Of a stretch of 64,000 nt of DNA, positions 18,085 through 26,612 are shown piece by piece. This DNA comes from Planctomyces sp. (GTDB lineage: Bacteria; Planctomycetota; Planctomycetia; Planctomycetales; Planctomycetaceae). Numbering within the stretch: the stretch's first letter is position 1; every line of letters begins with the position of its first letter. The position numbers and the translations under genes were made by a program. Where the stretch lies: NCBI GenBank assembly GCA_016795105.1, contig JAEUIH010000004.1, positions 186,001 through 250,000 on the forward strand, written 5' to 3'. Below the pieces are notes generated by a model, which worked only from the letters and a program-made list of their open reading frames with translations, was not told the DNA's origin and searched no databases.

Positions 18085-18629
18085 ACAGAGATCCCGGAAT
18101 TTGGGGAGTACTGCTGATTGCTCTGGCCATGGCCGGGTGTCAGTCAGAAGCGGAGTCCGTCGGTGTTGATCATCAGGATGATGAGCAGCATGACGGAGAC
18201 CATCATGAAGATGAACACAACGAACATTTTGTTCCGGCTCATAAGCCCGCAAATCTGGAAGGGGCGGTGAACGAGTTACGTCGCCGGATACCGGAGGCGG
18301 CAGGAGGACAGGATGCTGTTGCCCGTCAGGAGTTGTTTGATGTTGTTCTGTGGATCCCGGAACTGGCAGCCGACAGTGACCTCAGGAAGAAGGACTGGGA
18401 ACGAGCGGCCGAGGCTTCTCGACGTCTGCACGAAGTGTGCACGAAGGCATGTAGTGCCGAAGGATCGCCGGAGGATCGAAAACAGTTGGTTGAGTCAACT
18501 CAGCCGTTGATCAATGAGCTCGCGGAATTACTGACCCGCGTCGAACTCGATCTGCATCGTCAACCCGGCGACAACCCAACACGTCAACCCGGCGACAACC
18601 CAACACGGCAGCCGGATGAAATCAACTGA
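18081..18629 (+). CDS. His/Asp-rich lipoprotein
   Basis: This 182-aa protein has a lipoprotein signal with lipobox LAMAGC, giving a mature N-terminal Cys at about residue 20. A stretch of some 25 residues dominated by His, Asp and Glu follows and looks metal-binding. After that comes a helical domain of about 100 residues (EGAVNELRRRI through LAELLTRVE). The C-terminus contains a tandem octapeptide RQPGDNPT encoded by a near-perfect 24-bp DNA repeat. It is coupled to moxR (ATGA overlap) and lies 18 bases before an ArsP-like permease, so a periplasmic metal-handling role for that permease is a reasonable inference. Confidence 0.75.
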   Translation: MNRDPGIWGVLLIALAMAGCQSEAESVGVDHQDDEQHDGDHHEDEHNEHFVPAHKPANLEGAVNELRRRIPEAAGGQDAVARQELFDVVLWIPELAADSDLRKKDWERAAEASRRLHEVCTKACSAEGSPEDRKQLVESTQPLINELAELLTRVELDLHRQPGDNPTRQPGDNPTRQPDEIN

Positions 18630-18647
18630 GTTAAGGGAGAGTCCGCA

Positions 18648-20201
18648 ATGGCAGCGATGATGTTCTGGGGATTCGTACTGAGGTTTGTGCAATGTCTTGC
18701 ACAGGCATCTCCCTTTATTCTGACGGGTTTTGTGATTGCTGCCATTCTGCAGCGATTTTTTGGAGTGACGGAAACTCGTCGGCTGTTTGGTGGTACCAGT
18801 CGCTGGTCATTGTTGCGTGCCTGGTTGATCGGCATGTTGTTGCCGGTGTGTTCGCTGGGTGTGATCCCGGTTGTTCGCGAGCTTCGAAGGGCTGGGTTGA
18901 AAGGGGGCACGATTCTTGCGTTTGCGATGTCGGCACCACTGTTTAACCCATTGTCACTGTTGTATGGGCTGACACTTTCAGAGCCGATTGCCATTATCAC
19001 GTTTGCGCTGTGTTCGCTCGTGATCGTGACAGTTGTCGGTCTGATCTGGGACCGGTTGTTTTCGGTCACGGAGACTGTTGCTCCGGTTGATCCCGAAATT
19101 GATTATGGAATACGGCGAATGGTTGCTGTGGGCGCATGTGCAGCCCGCGACGCATCCGGCAGTTCGTGGCTATATATTCTTGCAGGACTGTCAGGTGTTG
19201 CGTTGGCCGGTGCACTGCTTCCGGCGGGCGCATTGCAGCACACATTCAATTCAGACAACTCACTGGCGCCGCTCATCATGTCGGTGATGGCAATTGCCGT
19301 CTATGCAACACCAATGCTGGCGATGTCTCAGCTGGGAATGATGTTTCAGCATGCGAATTCAATAGGTGCCGCGTTCGTTCTGCTTGTGCTGGGTGCCGGC
19401 ATGAATCTGGGGCTTGCTCTCTGGATGTTTCGACAATACGGGGCTCGCAGGTCGCTGGTCTGGTTTCTGCTGCTGATGGGGGTTGTGCTTGGGCTGGCAT
19501 ATGGAATCGAGAGGCCACTGTTTCCGAGAGACATCGAACCGGCCAATCACACTCATGCCTTTGATATTTATTGTCAGCCATTTTCCTCGAACCAGAGTGG
19601 CTTCCTGCAGCTGGCTCATGCGACCGGAGAGAAACTGGACCGTGACATTCAGATCTATGAATGGCATTCATTGAAGCTGCTGTTGCTGCTGGCTGTTTCA
19701 GGAGTCGTCTTTCGAATCGTGGATCGTAGCGGCCGGATTACTCGCTGGATTGAGAGTTCCTCTTCAGCCAACCAGCCGAAGAAGCTTGATATTGTTTTGC
19801 CGCCGAGTGTGATCGGCCTGTGTTGTCTGGTCGGACTGGTCGTTCTGAGCGGTGTCGGCTGCTATGCATACTATCCAACAGCCGAAGAGGCGCTGGAGGA
19901 AATGTATATTGTCAGAGGTGAAGCCCTGTCGTCGGCTCGAAGCGGTGATCTGGCTCAGACTGAATACTGGATTGATCTGTATTCGGACTGGAGCCGCAAG
20001 ATGGAAGTGGGTGTCTATCTGCGTAATTGGGAACTGAGTGACTACCATCGCTGGAAGGCACGCCTGCTGAGAGAACAACTGGAACTTCTGAAACACGAAG
20101 TCGAGGATCAGGAAGAGGAGGAGGTTCGCGCCCTGATTCTGAAGATCTCCCGGACCCATCAGCGTATGCGGTATGCATTTACTGAAGAACTTGATGGATA
20201 G
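18648..20201 (+). CDS. ArsP/DUF318-like permease
   Basis: This 517-aa membrane protein has the layout of the DUF318 (PF03773) permease family. The first repeat carries LLPVCSLGVIPVVRELRRAG, then FAMSAPLFNPLSLLYG; a second helical half follows with AVYATPMLAMSQLG. Family members include ArsP, an exporter of trivalent organoarsenicals, and uncharacterised metal permeases. The usual CSCG-type cysteine pair is CSLG here, so one family cysteine is missing. A periplasmic loop (about residues 295-345) and a soluble helical tail (about 420-517) extend the core. A good ribosome-binding site (aagggaga) precedes ATG 18648. The upstream His-rich lipoprotein supports a metal-related role. Confidence 0.78.
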   Translation: MAAMMFWGFVLRFVQCLAQASPFILTGFVIAAILQRFFGVTETRRLFGGTSRWSLLRAWLIGMLLPVCSLGVIPVVRELRRAGLKGGTILAFAMSAPLFNPLSLLYGLTLSEPIAIITFALCSLVIVTVVGLIWDRLFSVTETVAPVDPEIDYGIRRMVAVGACAARDASGSSWLYILAGLSGVALAGALLPAGALQHTFNSDNSLAPLIMSVMAIAVYATPMLAMSQLGMMFQHANSIGAAFVLLVLGAGMNLGLALWMFRQYGARRSLVWFLLLMGVVLGLAYGIERPLFPRDIEPANHTHAFDIYCQPFSSNQSGFLQLAHATGEKLDRDIQIYEWHSLKLLLLLAVSGVVFRIVDRSGRITRWIESSSSANQPKKLDIVLPPSVIGLCCLVGLVVLSGVGCYAYYPTAEEALEEMYIVRGEALSSARSGDLAQTEYWIDLYSDWSRKMEVGVYLRNWELSDYHRWKARLLREQLELLKHEVEDQEEEEVRALILKISRTHQRMRYAFTEELDG

Positions 20202-20220
20202 CAGGATCGGGCGTTGCACA

Positions 20221-20655
20221 ATGAACCTGAAGAATGGACCGAAGTTTGAGTCCTGTTTGAGGCGATCGCTGCTGGGTGAATATGCGGCGATGCTCGGACT
20301 GATTTATTCCTGTGGAGGAACTTCTTGCTGGCTGATCTCCGCAGCCGATGTACCCACTGGATTCATAGTTGCATTTTCCCTTGTCTGGTTTTTCGTTCGT
20401 TGTACCGGCTCACTTGCGGGAAAACTCTGGACACCGATAATCACCGGCTTTCTGGCCCTGGCTCTGATGTCCGTGTATGTGAGTTTTTCACCCGTCAGTC
20501 AGCTCGTCTGGCTGCGGATCGGGCCCTTGTCGGCATTCTCTGTGAGTATAGCTATGTTGATGATGCTGTTGGTCGATGTCGTTGATCTGACAGCCGGGAT
20601 CCGACATCGTCGAACGGTTTCTCCCGAAGGCGCTGCCTTCAGGAGCGGACAATAG
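20221..20655 (+). CDS. Small four-helix membrane protein of unknown function
   Basis: This 144-aa protein has about four membrane helices (starting near YAAMLGLIYSCGG, FIVAFSLVWFF, PIITGFLALALM and IGPLSAFSVSIAML) and a charged C-terminal tail. No family is recognised. ATG 20221 is preferred; the frame is open upstream but overlaps the permease. Its TAG stop shares a base with the GTG start of the following prepilin-peptidase-like gene, indicating one operon. Confidence 0.65.
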   Translation: MNLKNGPKFESCLRRSLLGEYAAMLGLIYSCGGTSCWLISAADVPTGFIVAFSLVWFFVRCTGSLAGKLWTPIITGFLALALMSVYVSFSPVSQLVWLRIGPLSAFSVSIAMLMMLLVDVVDLTAGIRHRRTVSPEGAAFRSGQ

Positions 20656-21851
20656 TGACGCAACCTGTTTCCGAACAGCACGAACCCGGCAGCACCGGGC
20701 ATGAGCACACAGTGCCCGGGGAATCTGCGTCCCGGCACCCGGCGCTGACTCCGTCACTGAAGTTCTGGATGAAGCTCGCAGGCTGGTTGGCCGTCCTTGG
20801 TGGATTGATTTATGTTGTCTTGATCCCGGTGGTGGCGGAGTTTGTATTGAGTCTTCAGGGAGGAGGGGCAGATCCGAGCGAACGGCTCTCTGTCTCCAGT
20901 GCGATATTGCTCCGACTGATGGAACTGATCATGTCGAGCTGGTTCTTTGTGCTGGGAGCTGCGATTGGCAGCTTCCTGAACGTTGTTGTCTACAGGACAC
21001 CCCGCGGAATTTCTTTGACTCATGAACGATCTCGTTGCCCGGATTGTCTGACGCCGATCAGGTCCAGTGACAACATTCCTGTCGTTGGCTGGCTTCGGCT
21101 TGGGGGGCTGTGTCGCAGCTGCCACGCTCCTGTTTCCGCCCGGTATCCACTCGTCGAAATGCTTGTCGGTTTGATCTTCCTGCTGCTTTACTTCAGCGAG
21201 CTCATTTCCGGCGGAGCGAATCTGCCGTTTCGTCCGGTGAATGCATATCGCGGGATCGTATGGGTCATTTTCTATACGAAGTGGGACCTCGTGATGTTCT
21301 ATGCTTTCCACTGCTGCACGATCTCGTGTCTATTGACCTGGGGACTGATTGCCTTTGACAAACAGACATTGCCATGGCGCGCATTTTTGATCTGCGTGGC
21401 AATCGCCATGATCGCCAGTTTCGATCAATTCTGGTTACTGCCCGTACCAGTCAGCGTTCCGTTCGCGATGCCAGCGGAGTTCCCGACGCAATATTCCGGA
21501 ATCACGTCATCGCTTGTCGGACTGATCGTCGGAGGATGTACAGGGATTCTGGTCAACAGAGTTGTGCAGGTTCAGCAGACTTCGGGACATGAATCGGACG
21601 AGGGGGCAGGTCTGCGAATACCATCTCTGGTTGGTTCGTTCATTCTGTGTGGAACGGTTTTCGGCTGGCAGTTTGTGCTCGTCTGTGCTTTGCTCACCAT
21701 CGCAGTTTACTGGTGCATGGATTTGTCCGGGCGAATCGAAAGAACTCTCAGAAGCCGGTTGACCAGTCTCACATTCGCATGTGTGGTGACGATACACCTT
21801 GTCTGCTGGAGACTGATCTTGTGGCCGCTGCACAGCGGTCAGGGGTTTTGA
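20655..21851 (+). CDS. Prepilin-peptidase-like (A24) protein lacking the GxGD motif
   Basis: This 398-aa membrane protein carries a clear PilD N-terminal domain (PF06750 type): GAAIGSFLNVVVYRTPRG, then CPDC and CRSC about 32 residues apart (the zinc-binding tetrad), NIPVVGWLRLGG and SARYPLVEML. The C-terminal half has several helices and an Asp in AFDKQTLPW, possibly the first catalytic aspartate. I find no GxGD motif for the second aspartate. Active type IV prepilin peptidases need both, so cleavage activity is doubtful. A long N-terminal extension (about 80 residues) is unusual. The start is GTG, overlapping the previous stop. No pilin gene is nearby. Confidence 0.75.
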   Translation: MTQPVSEQHEPGSTGHEHTVPGESASRHPALTPSLKFWMKLAGWLAVLGGLIYVVLIPVVAEFVLSLQGGGADPSERLSVSSAILLRLMELIMSSWFFVLGAAIGSFLNVVVYRTPRGISLTHERSRCPDCLTPIRSSDNIPVVGWLRLGGLCRSCHAPVSARYPLVEMLVGLIFLLLYFSELISGGANLPFRPVNAYRGIVWVIFYTKWDLVMFYAFHCCTISCLLTWGLIAFDKQTLPWRAFLICVAIAMIASFDQFWLLPVPVSVPFAMPAEFPTQYSGITSSLVGLIVGGCTGILVNRVVQVQQTSGHESDEGAGLRIPSLVGSFILCGTVFGWQFVLVCALLTIAVYWCMDLSGRIERTLRSRLTSLTFACVVTIHLVCWRLILWPLHSGQGF

Positions 21852-21875
21852 GTGAAAACTGTGTGTGGAACAGAG

Positions 21876-23882
21876 TCACTTGTTCGGAACACGAACCAGT
21901 TTCTGCAGATCGGTGATATCAAACGCTTCCAGCAGTCCAAAGCAGTAGAGTTCCGGAGACTGTTCAAATGACGACTGTTCGTTGAGCAGTAGCTTTAGAG
22001 ACTCGAGGCGAGCTTCCTGACGAAGTTCCGCGAAGGGCGCAGGAATCAGCACAGAACTAATTACTCCAATCACACTGGTTCTGGGACCAGATGTCATCAG
22101 GGATAGCGGTTCTGAAGGATGTGATTCGCGAATCCATGCTGAGGTGCTGAGAATCTGACCGACCTGTACACCAAGTGGCCGTTGGCCGGCGGTGGAGATC
22201 ATCAGATTCCAGAGGTAACCTCGTTCCGGAATCTGGCATTCACCAAATCCAAAAACATCCACGACGTAGACTCTGTAATTGTCTTTGACGAGTTGAGAAA
22301 CAACGGCAGTCACCGAACTTCTTCCTCCATCGGAAATCACAAGCATTGATTTCTCGGGCTTGCCATGGAAGACTTCGATCACAGGTACCGTCCAATCTTC
22401 TCCCATACGAAGTTTCCAGTGACGCATTTCTGCGCCTTCAATCAGGGACATGGAATGCTGCTGGCCATCCGCTTTCCAGTTCTGCAGCCTGATGATCTGC
22501 TGAAGTGCTGTTTTTTGAGCGGCTTCCCAGTCAGCCCGAGCAGGTTCTGATTCCGGGATGGGAGGGCTGGCGGGCAGGGTGGCGGAGACACTGAGAGCAA
22601 GTTTAACAAAATCGAGGTTGTCGTCCGGCAGAGGAATATTGAGAGCTTCTTTCGATTTGATGTCCGCTTCTACACTCTGTTCTGTGACAGCAAAGTCTGT
22701 GTCTTTTCCTTCGAACCACTGATCTCGGATCATTCGATACAATGCCTGCCGGTTGTCGATCAGGAAGTTGTGAGTGCCTGGGTCGCTGTTGACGTGCATT
22801 CGGAGTTTTTGTCCGGCACCAAGCAGTTGATAGACAGGTGTTGCCGCCTGCATGAGTGGAGGCAGGGCGTGGCCCGATGCAAAGCAGCAGTTGTCCTTAT
22901 CGTTGTACGTCAGTAAAGCCGCGCGAGGTGCGAGCAGGGCAGTGAGCTGTGCATAGTCGGCAGTCACACCCAGATCGACCGGGGTCTGTTCAGAATCACC
23001 AAGGTCCGAAAAGTGATCCATACGCGTCAGGAAGCTGGAGTATCCGGCAACCGGATTGCAAAGTGTCACTCGGGTATCAAGCGAGCTGAGGAGTATTGTC
23101 TGCCAGCCACCTCCGGATAAGCCGGCAACCCCGACTCGTGAAGAATCCGCGTAATCCTGGCTCAGAAGAAAGTCGAGTCCCCGGGACATTGCGAGATAAA
23201 AGGGAGCAAGTCCGCTGGAACCGCACAGGTCAAGCTGATTGAGTTTCCCGTGGCCGAAGCCAGGAGTTGCCAGTTGTCCCATGCCGAACCATTCGAGGTT
23301 GAGCGAAACAACCTGATTGCGTGCCAGGTGAATGCAGCGAGCCTGTTTGTAGTCGGCCGCTTTTCCAGTAGGGTCATGGCCATTGACCTGCAGGAACACC
23401 GGATACTTTTTCGCTGAGTCGGTTCGCACGGCGACAGCATCGGGCAGATAGAGTAGCGCAGGAATCCAAAGTCCCGGAAGAACCTCAATCCGGTACTTGT
23501 CAATTCGGTAACCCGTTCCACCAGGGATTGTTTCGACAAACTCCACTCTCGTCGCAGCTGTCCGCCACTCCTGAGCCGCCTTGCCACGAAATACAACTTC
23601 GTCGAGGACTTTCTTTCGTGTGGAATCTGCGAACTGAGTCCATGCTGCGGGATCTGTGGGTTCCGGCACCGGGAGGATCCGAGGCCGAGCGACTCTGCGA
23701 ACATCATCAAGAGTTTGTCGATCCGGCAGAATCTTCGTTTGCAAAGAAGCGCCCAGCATTTCATCCGCGAGTGCAACATCCGCAGCAAAAAGCAGGCAAA
23801 GGCATGCCAGTAACGCTCTACGGATGGCCGTGTTTCTGCGGTTGTTGCTTTTGTGAGCCAGTGTTGGGAGGGTGCGACGCAT
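21876..23882 (-). CDS. Secreted alpha/beta hydrolase (acetylxylan-esterase-like)
   Basis: This 668-aa protein has an N-terminal signal peptide (RRALLACLCLLFAADVALA). An alpha/beta-hydrolase domain carries the nucleophile elbow GLSGGGWQT, an acid in LTYNDKDN and a His in DPGTHNF, giving a plausible Ser-Asp-His triad. A second region (about residues 490-650) has another hydrolase-like strand order (LVISDGGRSS, VYVVDVFGFGE) but no evident nucleophile. Planctomycetes carry many such secreted esterases, often annotated as acetylxylan esterases and linked to algal polysaccharide use. The substrate is unknown. It converges on the prepilin-peptidase gene with a 24-base gap. Confidence 0.8.
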   Translation of the reverse strand: MRRTLPTLAHKSNNRRNTAIRRALLACLCLLFAADVALADEMLGASLQTKILPDRQTLDDVRRVARPRILPVPEPTDPAAWTQFADSTRKKVLDEVVFRGKAAQEWRTAATRVEFVETIPGGTGYRIDKYRIEVLPGLWIPALLYLPDAVAVRTDSAKKYPVFLQVNGHDPTGKAADYKQARCIHLARNQVVSLNLEWFGMGQLATPGFGHGKLNQLDLCGSSGLAPFYLAMSRGLDFLLSQDYADSSRVGVAGLSGGGWQTILLSSLDTRVTLCNPVAGYSSFLTRMDHFSDLGDSEQTPVDLGVTADYAQLTALLAPRAALLTYNDKDNCCFASGHALPPLMQAATPVYQLLGAGQKLRMHVNSDPGTHNFLIDNRQALYRMIRDQWFEGKDTDFAVTEQSVEADIKSKEALNIPLPDDNLDFVKLALSVSATLPASPPIPESEPARADWEAAQKTALQQIIRLQNWKADGQQHSMSLIEGAEMRHWKLRMGEDWTVPVIEVFHGKPEKSMLVISDGGRSSVTAVVSQLVKDNYRVYVVDVFGFGECQIPERGYLWNLMISTAGQRPLGVQVGQILSTSAWIRESHPSEPLSLMTSGPRTSVIGVISSVLIPAPFAELRQEARLESLKLLLNEQSSFEQSPELYCFGLLEAFDITDLQKLVRVPNK

Positions 23883-24313
23883 TGCGGGTTCCTGCGAAGG
23901 GCAAAGTTTGGGAGCAGTCAGCGTACCAAAATCAAGCTGAGATCGGTACGGATTCTGTGAATTCCCAGGGAGACCGCGATTTGCGAACTCCGGCGGTACA
24001 CTCTTCTTGACGCGGGAAACCCGCGGACGTAGTCTTTCAGGATTGAAAAGTGGCCTGAAAGGTCAGGAATGCTCAAAAAACCTGAACATTCGGATGGAAT
24101 GTTTCAGTTCTTTGTCCTCAACCTGAAAATGGCTGTGATTCGAAACGATTTGAATGCAGAATTGACCGATCCTTTGGAATGGTTCCTTCCTGCCAAGCGA
24201 CATATACCCACCTACCTGGTCGCACTGTTTGTCAAAGTGTTTGTTGTCAAAGTTCTTGCTGAAGACAATCCTGCGGTTCCGGTCCTCACCAAAATTCTGC
24301 CGGAGTATTTGAG
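23883..24313. other. Divergent intergenic region, hydrolase (-) and DUF1501 (+)
   Basis: These 431 bases separate two divergently transcribed genes and must carry both promoters. An open frame at 24069-24320 (83 codons) overlaps the DUF1501 start by seven bases. It shows no family features, and its C-terminal repeat (FVKVFVVKV) comes from a short direct DNA repeat, so I do not call it a gene. I see no strong hairpin or operator here. Confidence 0.5.
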
Positions 24314-25666
24314 ATGCTGACGATTTACGGCCAAAAGGCGCGATACTGCGATGGAGTTGCGAGACGCAGCTTCCTCAAGATCGGCGGTTTGTCCATGGGA
24401 GCGGTCGGCGGTATGAACCTGTCGACTCTGATGCGCGCACAGGCCGCATCTCCAGGTCCAGTGAAGTCAGATAAAGCAATCATTAATATCTTCCTGGGTG
24501 GAGGGCCTCCCCATCAGGATATGTGGGACATCAAGACAGAGGCTCCTCGCGAGATTCGCGGGGAGTTCAGTCCGATCGACACGAACGTCCCGGGAATTCA
24601 AATCTGCGAAGTCTTCCCAAAGCTCGCAGCAATCATGGATAAGCTCGTTGTCGTACGATCCGTCGTTGGATGCTCCGGGGCTCACGATGCATTTCAGTGT
24701 TTCACAGGCTGGGATCGACGCAGTATCGAATCGATCGGCGGGCGTCCGGCAATTGGTCCTGTGCTCTCCAGGATGTTCGGACCGAAAGACCCCGGGATTC
24801 CACCGGCTGTTGCCCTCGCAGATAAGACTCAGCATGGTCCCTGGTCAGAGCCTGGAACTCCTGGGTTTCTGGGAGCTGCCTTCCAGCCGTTCCGTCCGAA
24901 TGGCAAGGGCATGGAAGACCTGACACTCAACGGTGTGACACTCGATCGACTTCAGGACCGTCGAACTCTGCTTGCAAGCCTTGACGGTCTGAAGCGAGAC
25001 GTGGATGCGTCCGGGATGATGCGAGGCATGGACTCGTTCACAGACGCTGCATTCGGTGTGTTGACGGGCAGTCGACTGGCTGAAGCACTTGATCTTTCAA
25101 AAGAGCCAGCCGAAGTTCGTGCTCGGTATGGAGACGGAAAGCCGTATCAGTTTCAGTATGATGGGGCTCCTACCTGTAACGAGCATATCCTGCTGGCTCG
25201 TCGACTGGTCGAAGCCGGTGTTCGTTCTGTCACTCTTTCCTTTGGTCGATGGGACAGCCATGGAAAGAACTTCGATCTTGTGCGCGACCATGGTTCTAAG
25301 CTCGATCAGGCTGTCAGTGCACTTGTCCTCGATCTTGAAGAACGAGGCATGCTGAATGACGTCACAATTCTTGTTTGGGGTGAATTTGGTCGAACTCCCC
25401 GAGTCAACGACGGTGCAGGCCGAGATCACTGGCCTCAGGTCAGTTGTGCACTGATGGCAGGCGGTGGAATGAGAACCGGTCAGGCGATCGGAGAAACAAA
25501 TCGTCTTGGTGAATATGCTGCGGTGCGACCAGTTGATATGCAGGAGATTATCGCCACAGCATATCACAACCTGGGAATCGATGTGATGAATACCGCGATT
25601 CCTGATCCAACCGGACGCCCGCAGTTCCTGGTCGATATTCGCGAACCGATGAAGGAAGTTGTCTGA
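24314..25666 (+). CDS. DUF1501 family exported protein
   Basis: This 450-aa protein has a twin-arginine-like leader (ARRSFLKIGGLSMGAVGG) near the N-terminus. The DUF1501 pattern follows: FLGGGPPHQDMWD, EVFPKLA, VVRSVVG, and near the end WGEFGRTPRVND with GRDHWP. The fold is related to alkaline phosphatase/sulfatase-type enzymes. DUF1501 is greatly expanded in planctomycetes and usually paired with a DUF1549/DUF1553 cytochrome-type protein, which is absent here. The substrate is unknown. The gene is solitary, with a divergent hydrolase upstream and convergent radC downstream. Confidence 0.9.
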   Translation: MLTIYGQKARYCDGVARRSFLKIGGLSMGAVGGMNLSTLMRAQAASPGPVKSDKAIINIFLGGGPPHQDMWDIKTEAPREIRGEFSPIDTNVPGIQICEVFPKLAAIMDKLVVVRSVVGCSGAHDAFQCFTGWDRRSIESIGGRPAIGPVLSRMFGPKDPGIPPAVALADKTQHGPWSEPGTPGFLGAAFQPFRPNGKGMEDLTLNGVTLDRLQDRRTLLASLDGLKRDVDASGMMRGMDSFTDAAFGVLTGSRLAEALDLSKEPAEVRARYGDGKPYQFQYDGAPTCNEHILLARRLVEAGVRSVTLSFGRWDSHGKNFDLVRDHGSKLDQAVSALVLDLEERGMLNDVTILVWGEFGRTPRVNDGAGRDHWPQVSCALMAGGGMRTGQAIGETNRLGEYAAVRPVDMQEIIATAYHNLGIDVMNTAIPDPTGRPQFLVDIREPMKEVV

Positions 25667-25692
25667 TAAGGGATCCGGCCGGACACGAATGT

Positions 25693-26454
25693 TCAGAAGT
25701 GTGAACTGCGCCATTCCCGAAGACTGACGGCTCGCTCACCGGCCACTACGATGTGGTCGATGAGCGGTATGCCGATAATCTCCGCAGCAGACTCCAGACG
25801 ATCTGTTACGCTGAAGTCCTGTTCGCTGGGGGTTGGGTCTCCTGATGGATGGTTGTGGACAACAAGCACGCAGTTCGCAGCGTCCCGAATCGCGGGCCGA
25901 AAGACTTCTCGAGGGTGAACCAGGCTGTTCCGCAGCGTACCGACCGTAATCTGATGTGTTGCGATGGGTTGATTCTTTGTGTCGAGCGTTACCAGGTGAA
26001 ATTCTTCCTGACGAGCTTCACGTGCAAGCCGAGCGAACCGTGAAAGGCAGTATTCCATTGCTGATGCAGGACTACTGATGCGAATCCGGTTTTTCTGACT
26101 CTCCGTCATTGAAGCGACAACTCGTTTCCCAAGTTCAATCCCTGCCATAATCTGACAATAGGCAGGCTCGTTGACAGCGCGACTGATTTCTTTGAGTTCC
26201 GCGATACCAAGGCCGGGCAGTTGGTCGAGTCTTTCAGCGATCCTGCCTGCGATACGTTCACCAGACTGAACTGCAGATTCACCAGGACGACCGCTGCGAA
26301 TGAGAATGGCCAGAAGCTCTGACGTTTTCAGCTGATGAGCGCCCAGCGTCATCAGTCGTTCGCGGGGACGGTCTCCCGGTGGCGCTTCGGCGATTCGAAG
26401 GTTTCCTGAGTCTGTGTCTGTGTCAGCGATCAGGCGGTTTTTGGCGATGGACAT
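25693..26454 (-). CDS. radC: RadC-family JAB/JAMM domain protein
   Basis: This 253-aa protein has the UPF0758/RadC architecture. A helix-hairpin-helix-like N-terminal half ends in a LPGLGIAELKEI segment, and a C-terminal JAB domain carries the metal-binding signature HNHPSGDPTPSEQD at about residues 200-213. RadC was named for a DNA-repair phenotype that has since been disputed, so its function is uncertain; the JAMM residues suggest a zinc hydrolase fold. Length is typical. The region upstream of its start contains two mutually exclusive hairpins between it and the preceding co-directional DUF1501 gene. Confidence 0.9.
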   Translation of the reverse strand: MSIAKNRLIADTDTDSGNLRIAEAPPGDRPRERLMTLGAHQLKTSELLAILIRSGRPGESAVQSGERIAGRIAERLDQLPGLGIAELKEISRAVNEPAYCQIMAGIELGKRVVASMTESQKNRIRISSPASAMEYCLSRFARLAREARQEEFHLVTLDTKNQPIATHQITVGTLRNSLVHPREVFRPAIRDAANCVLVVHNHPSGDPTPSEQDFSVTDRLESAAEIIGIPLIDHIVVAGERAVSLREWRSSHF

Positions 26455-26556
26455 GTTGATAGGCCAGCTTCAAGGTGTTTTGTCCGGGTTGCGGCAGCTT
26501 CTTGTGACAGAAGCTTCAGGGTGATGTTATACGATACCCTGGTTTCGTCAAGTGGC

Positions 26557-26603
26557 CATCACGCTCCGCATAGTACTCATCACGGCGGAGCGTGATGAGT
26601 ACT
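26557..26603. repeat. Overlapping alternative hairpins between DUF1501 and radC
   Basis: A 12-base arm at 26557-26568 (catcacgctccg) pairs perfectly with 26586-26597. A 13-base arm at 26572-26584 (agtactcatcacg) pairs perfectly with 26591-26603. The right arms overlap, so only one stem can form at a time. There is no T-run, so this is not a standard intrinsic terminator. It lies 10 bases past the DUF1501 stop and about 100 bases before radC, both on the minus strand. Confidence 0.7.
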
Positions 26604-26612
26604 TTGGCGGGA

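Noticed and set aside
24069-24320. 83-codon open frame before the DUF1501 gene
   Set aside because: No family features, weak start, and part of it is a short DNA repeat; it overlaps the real start.
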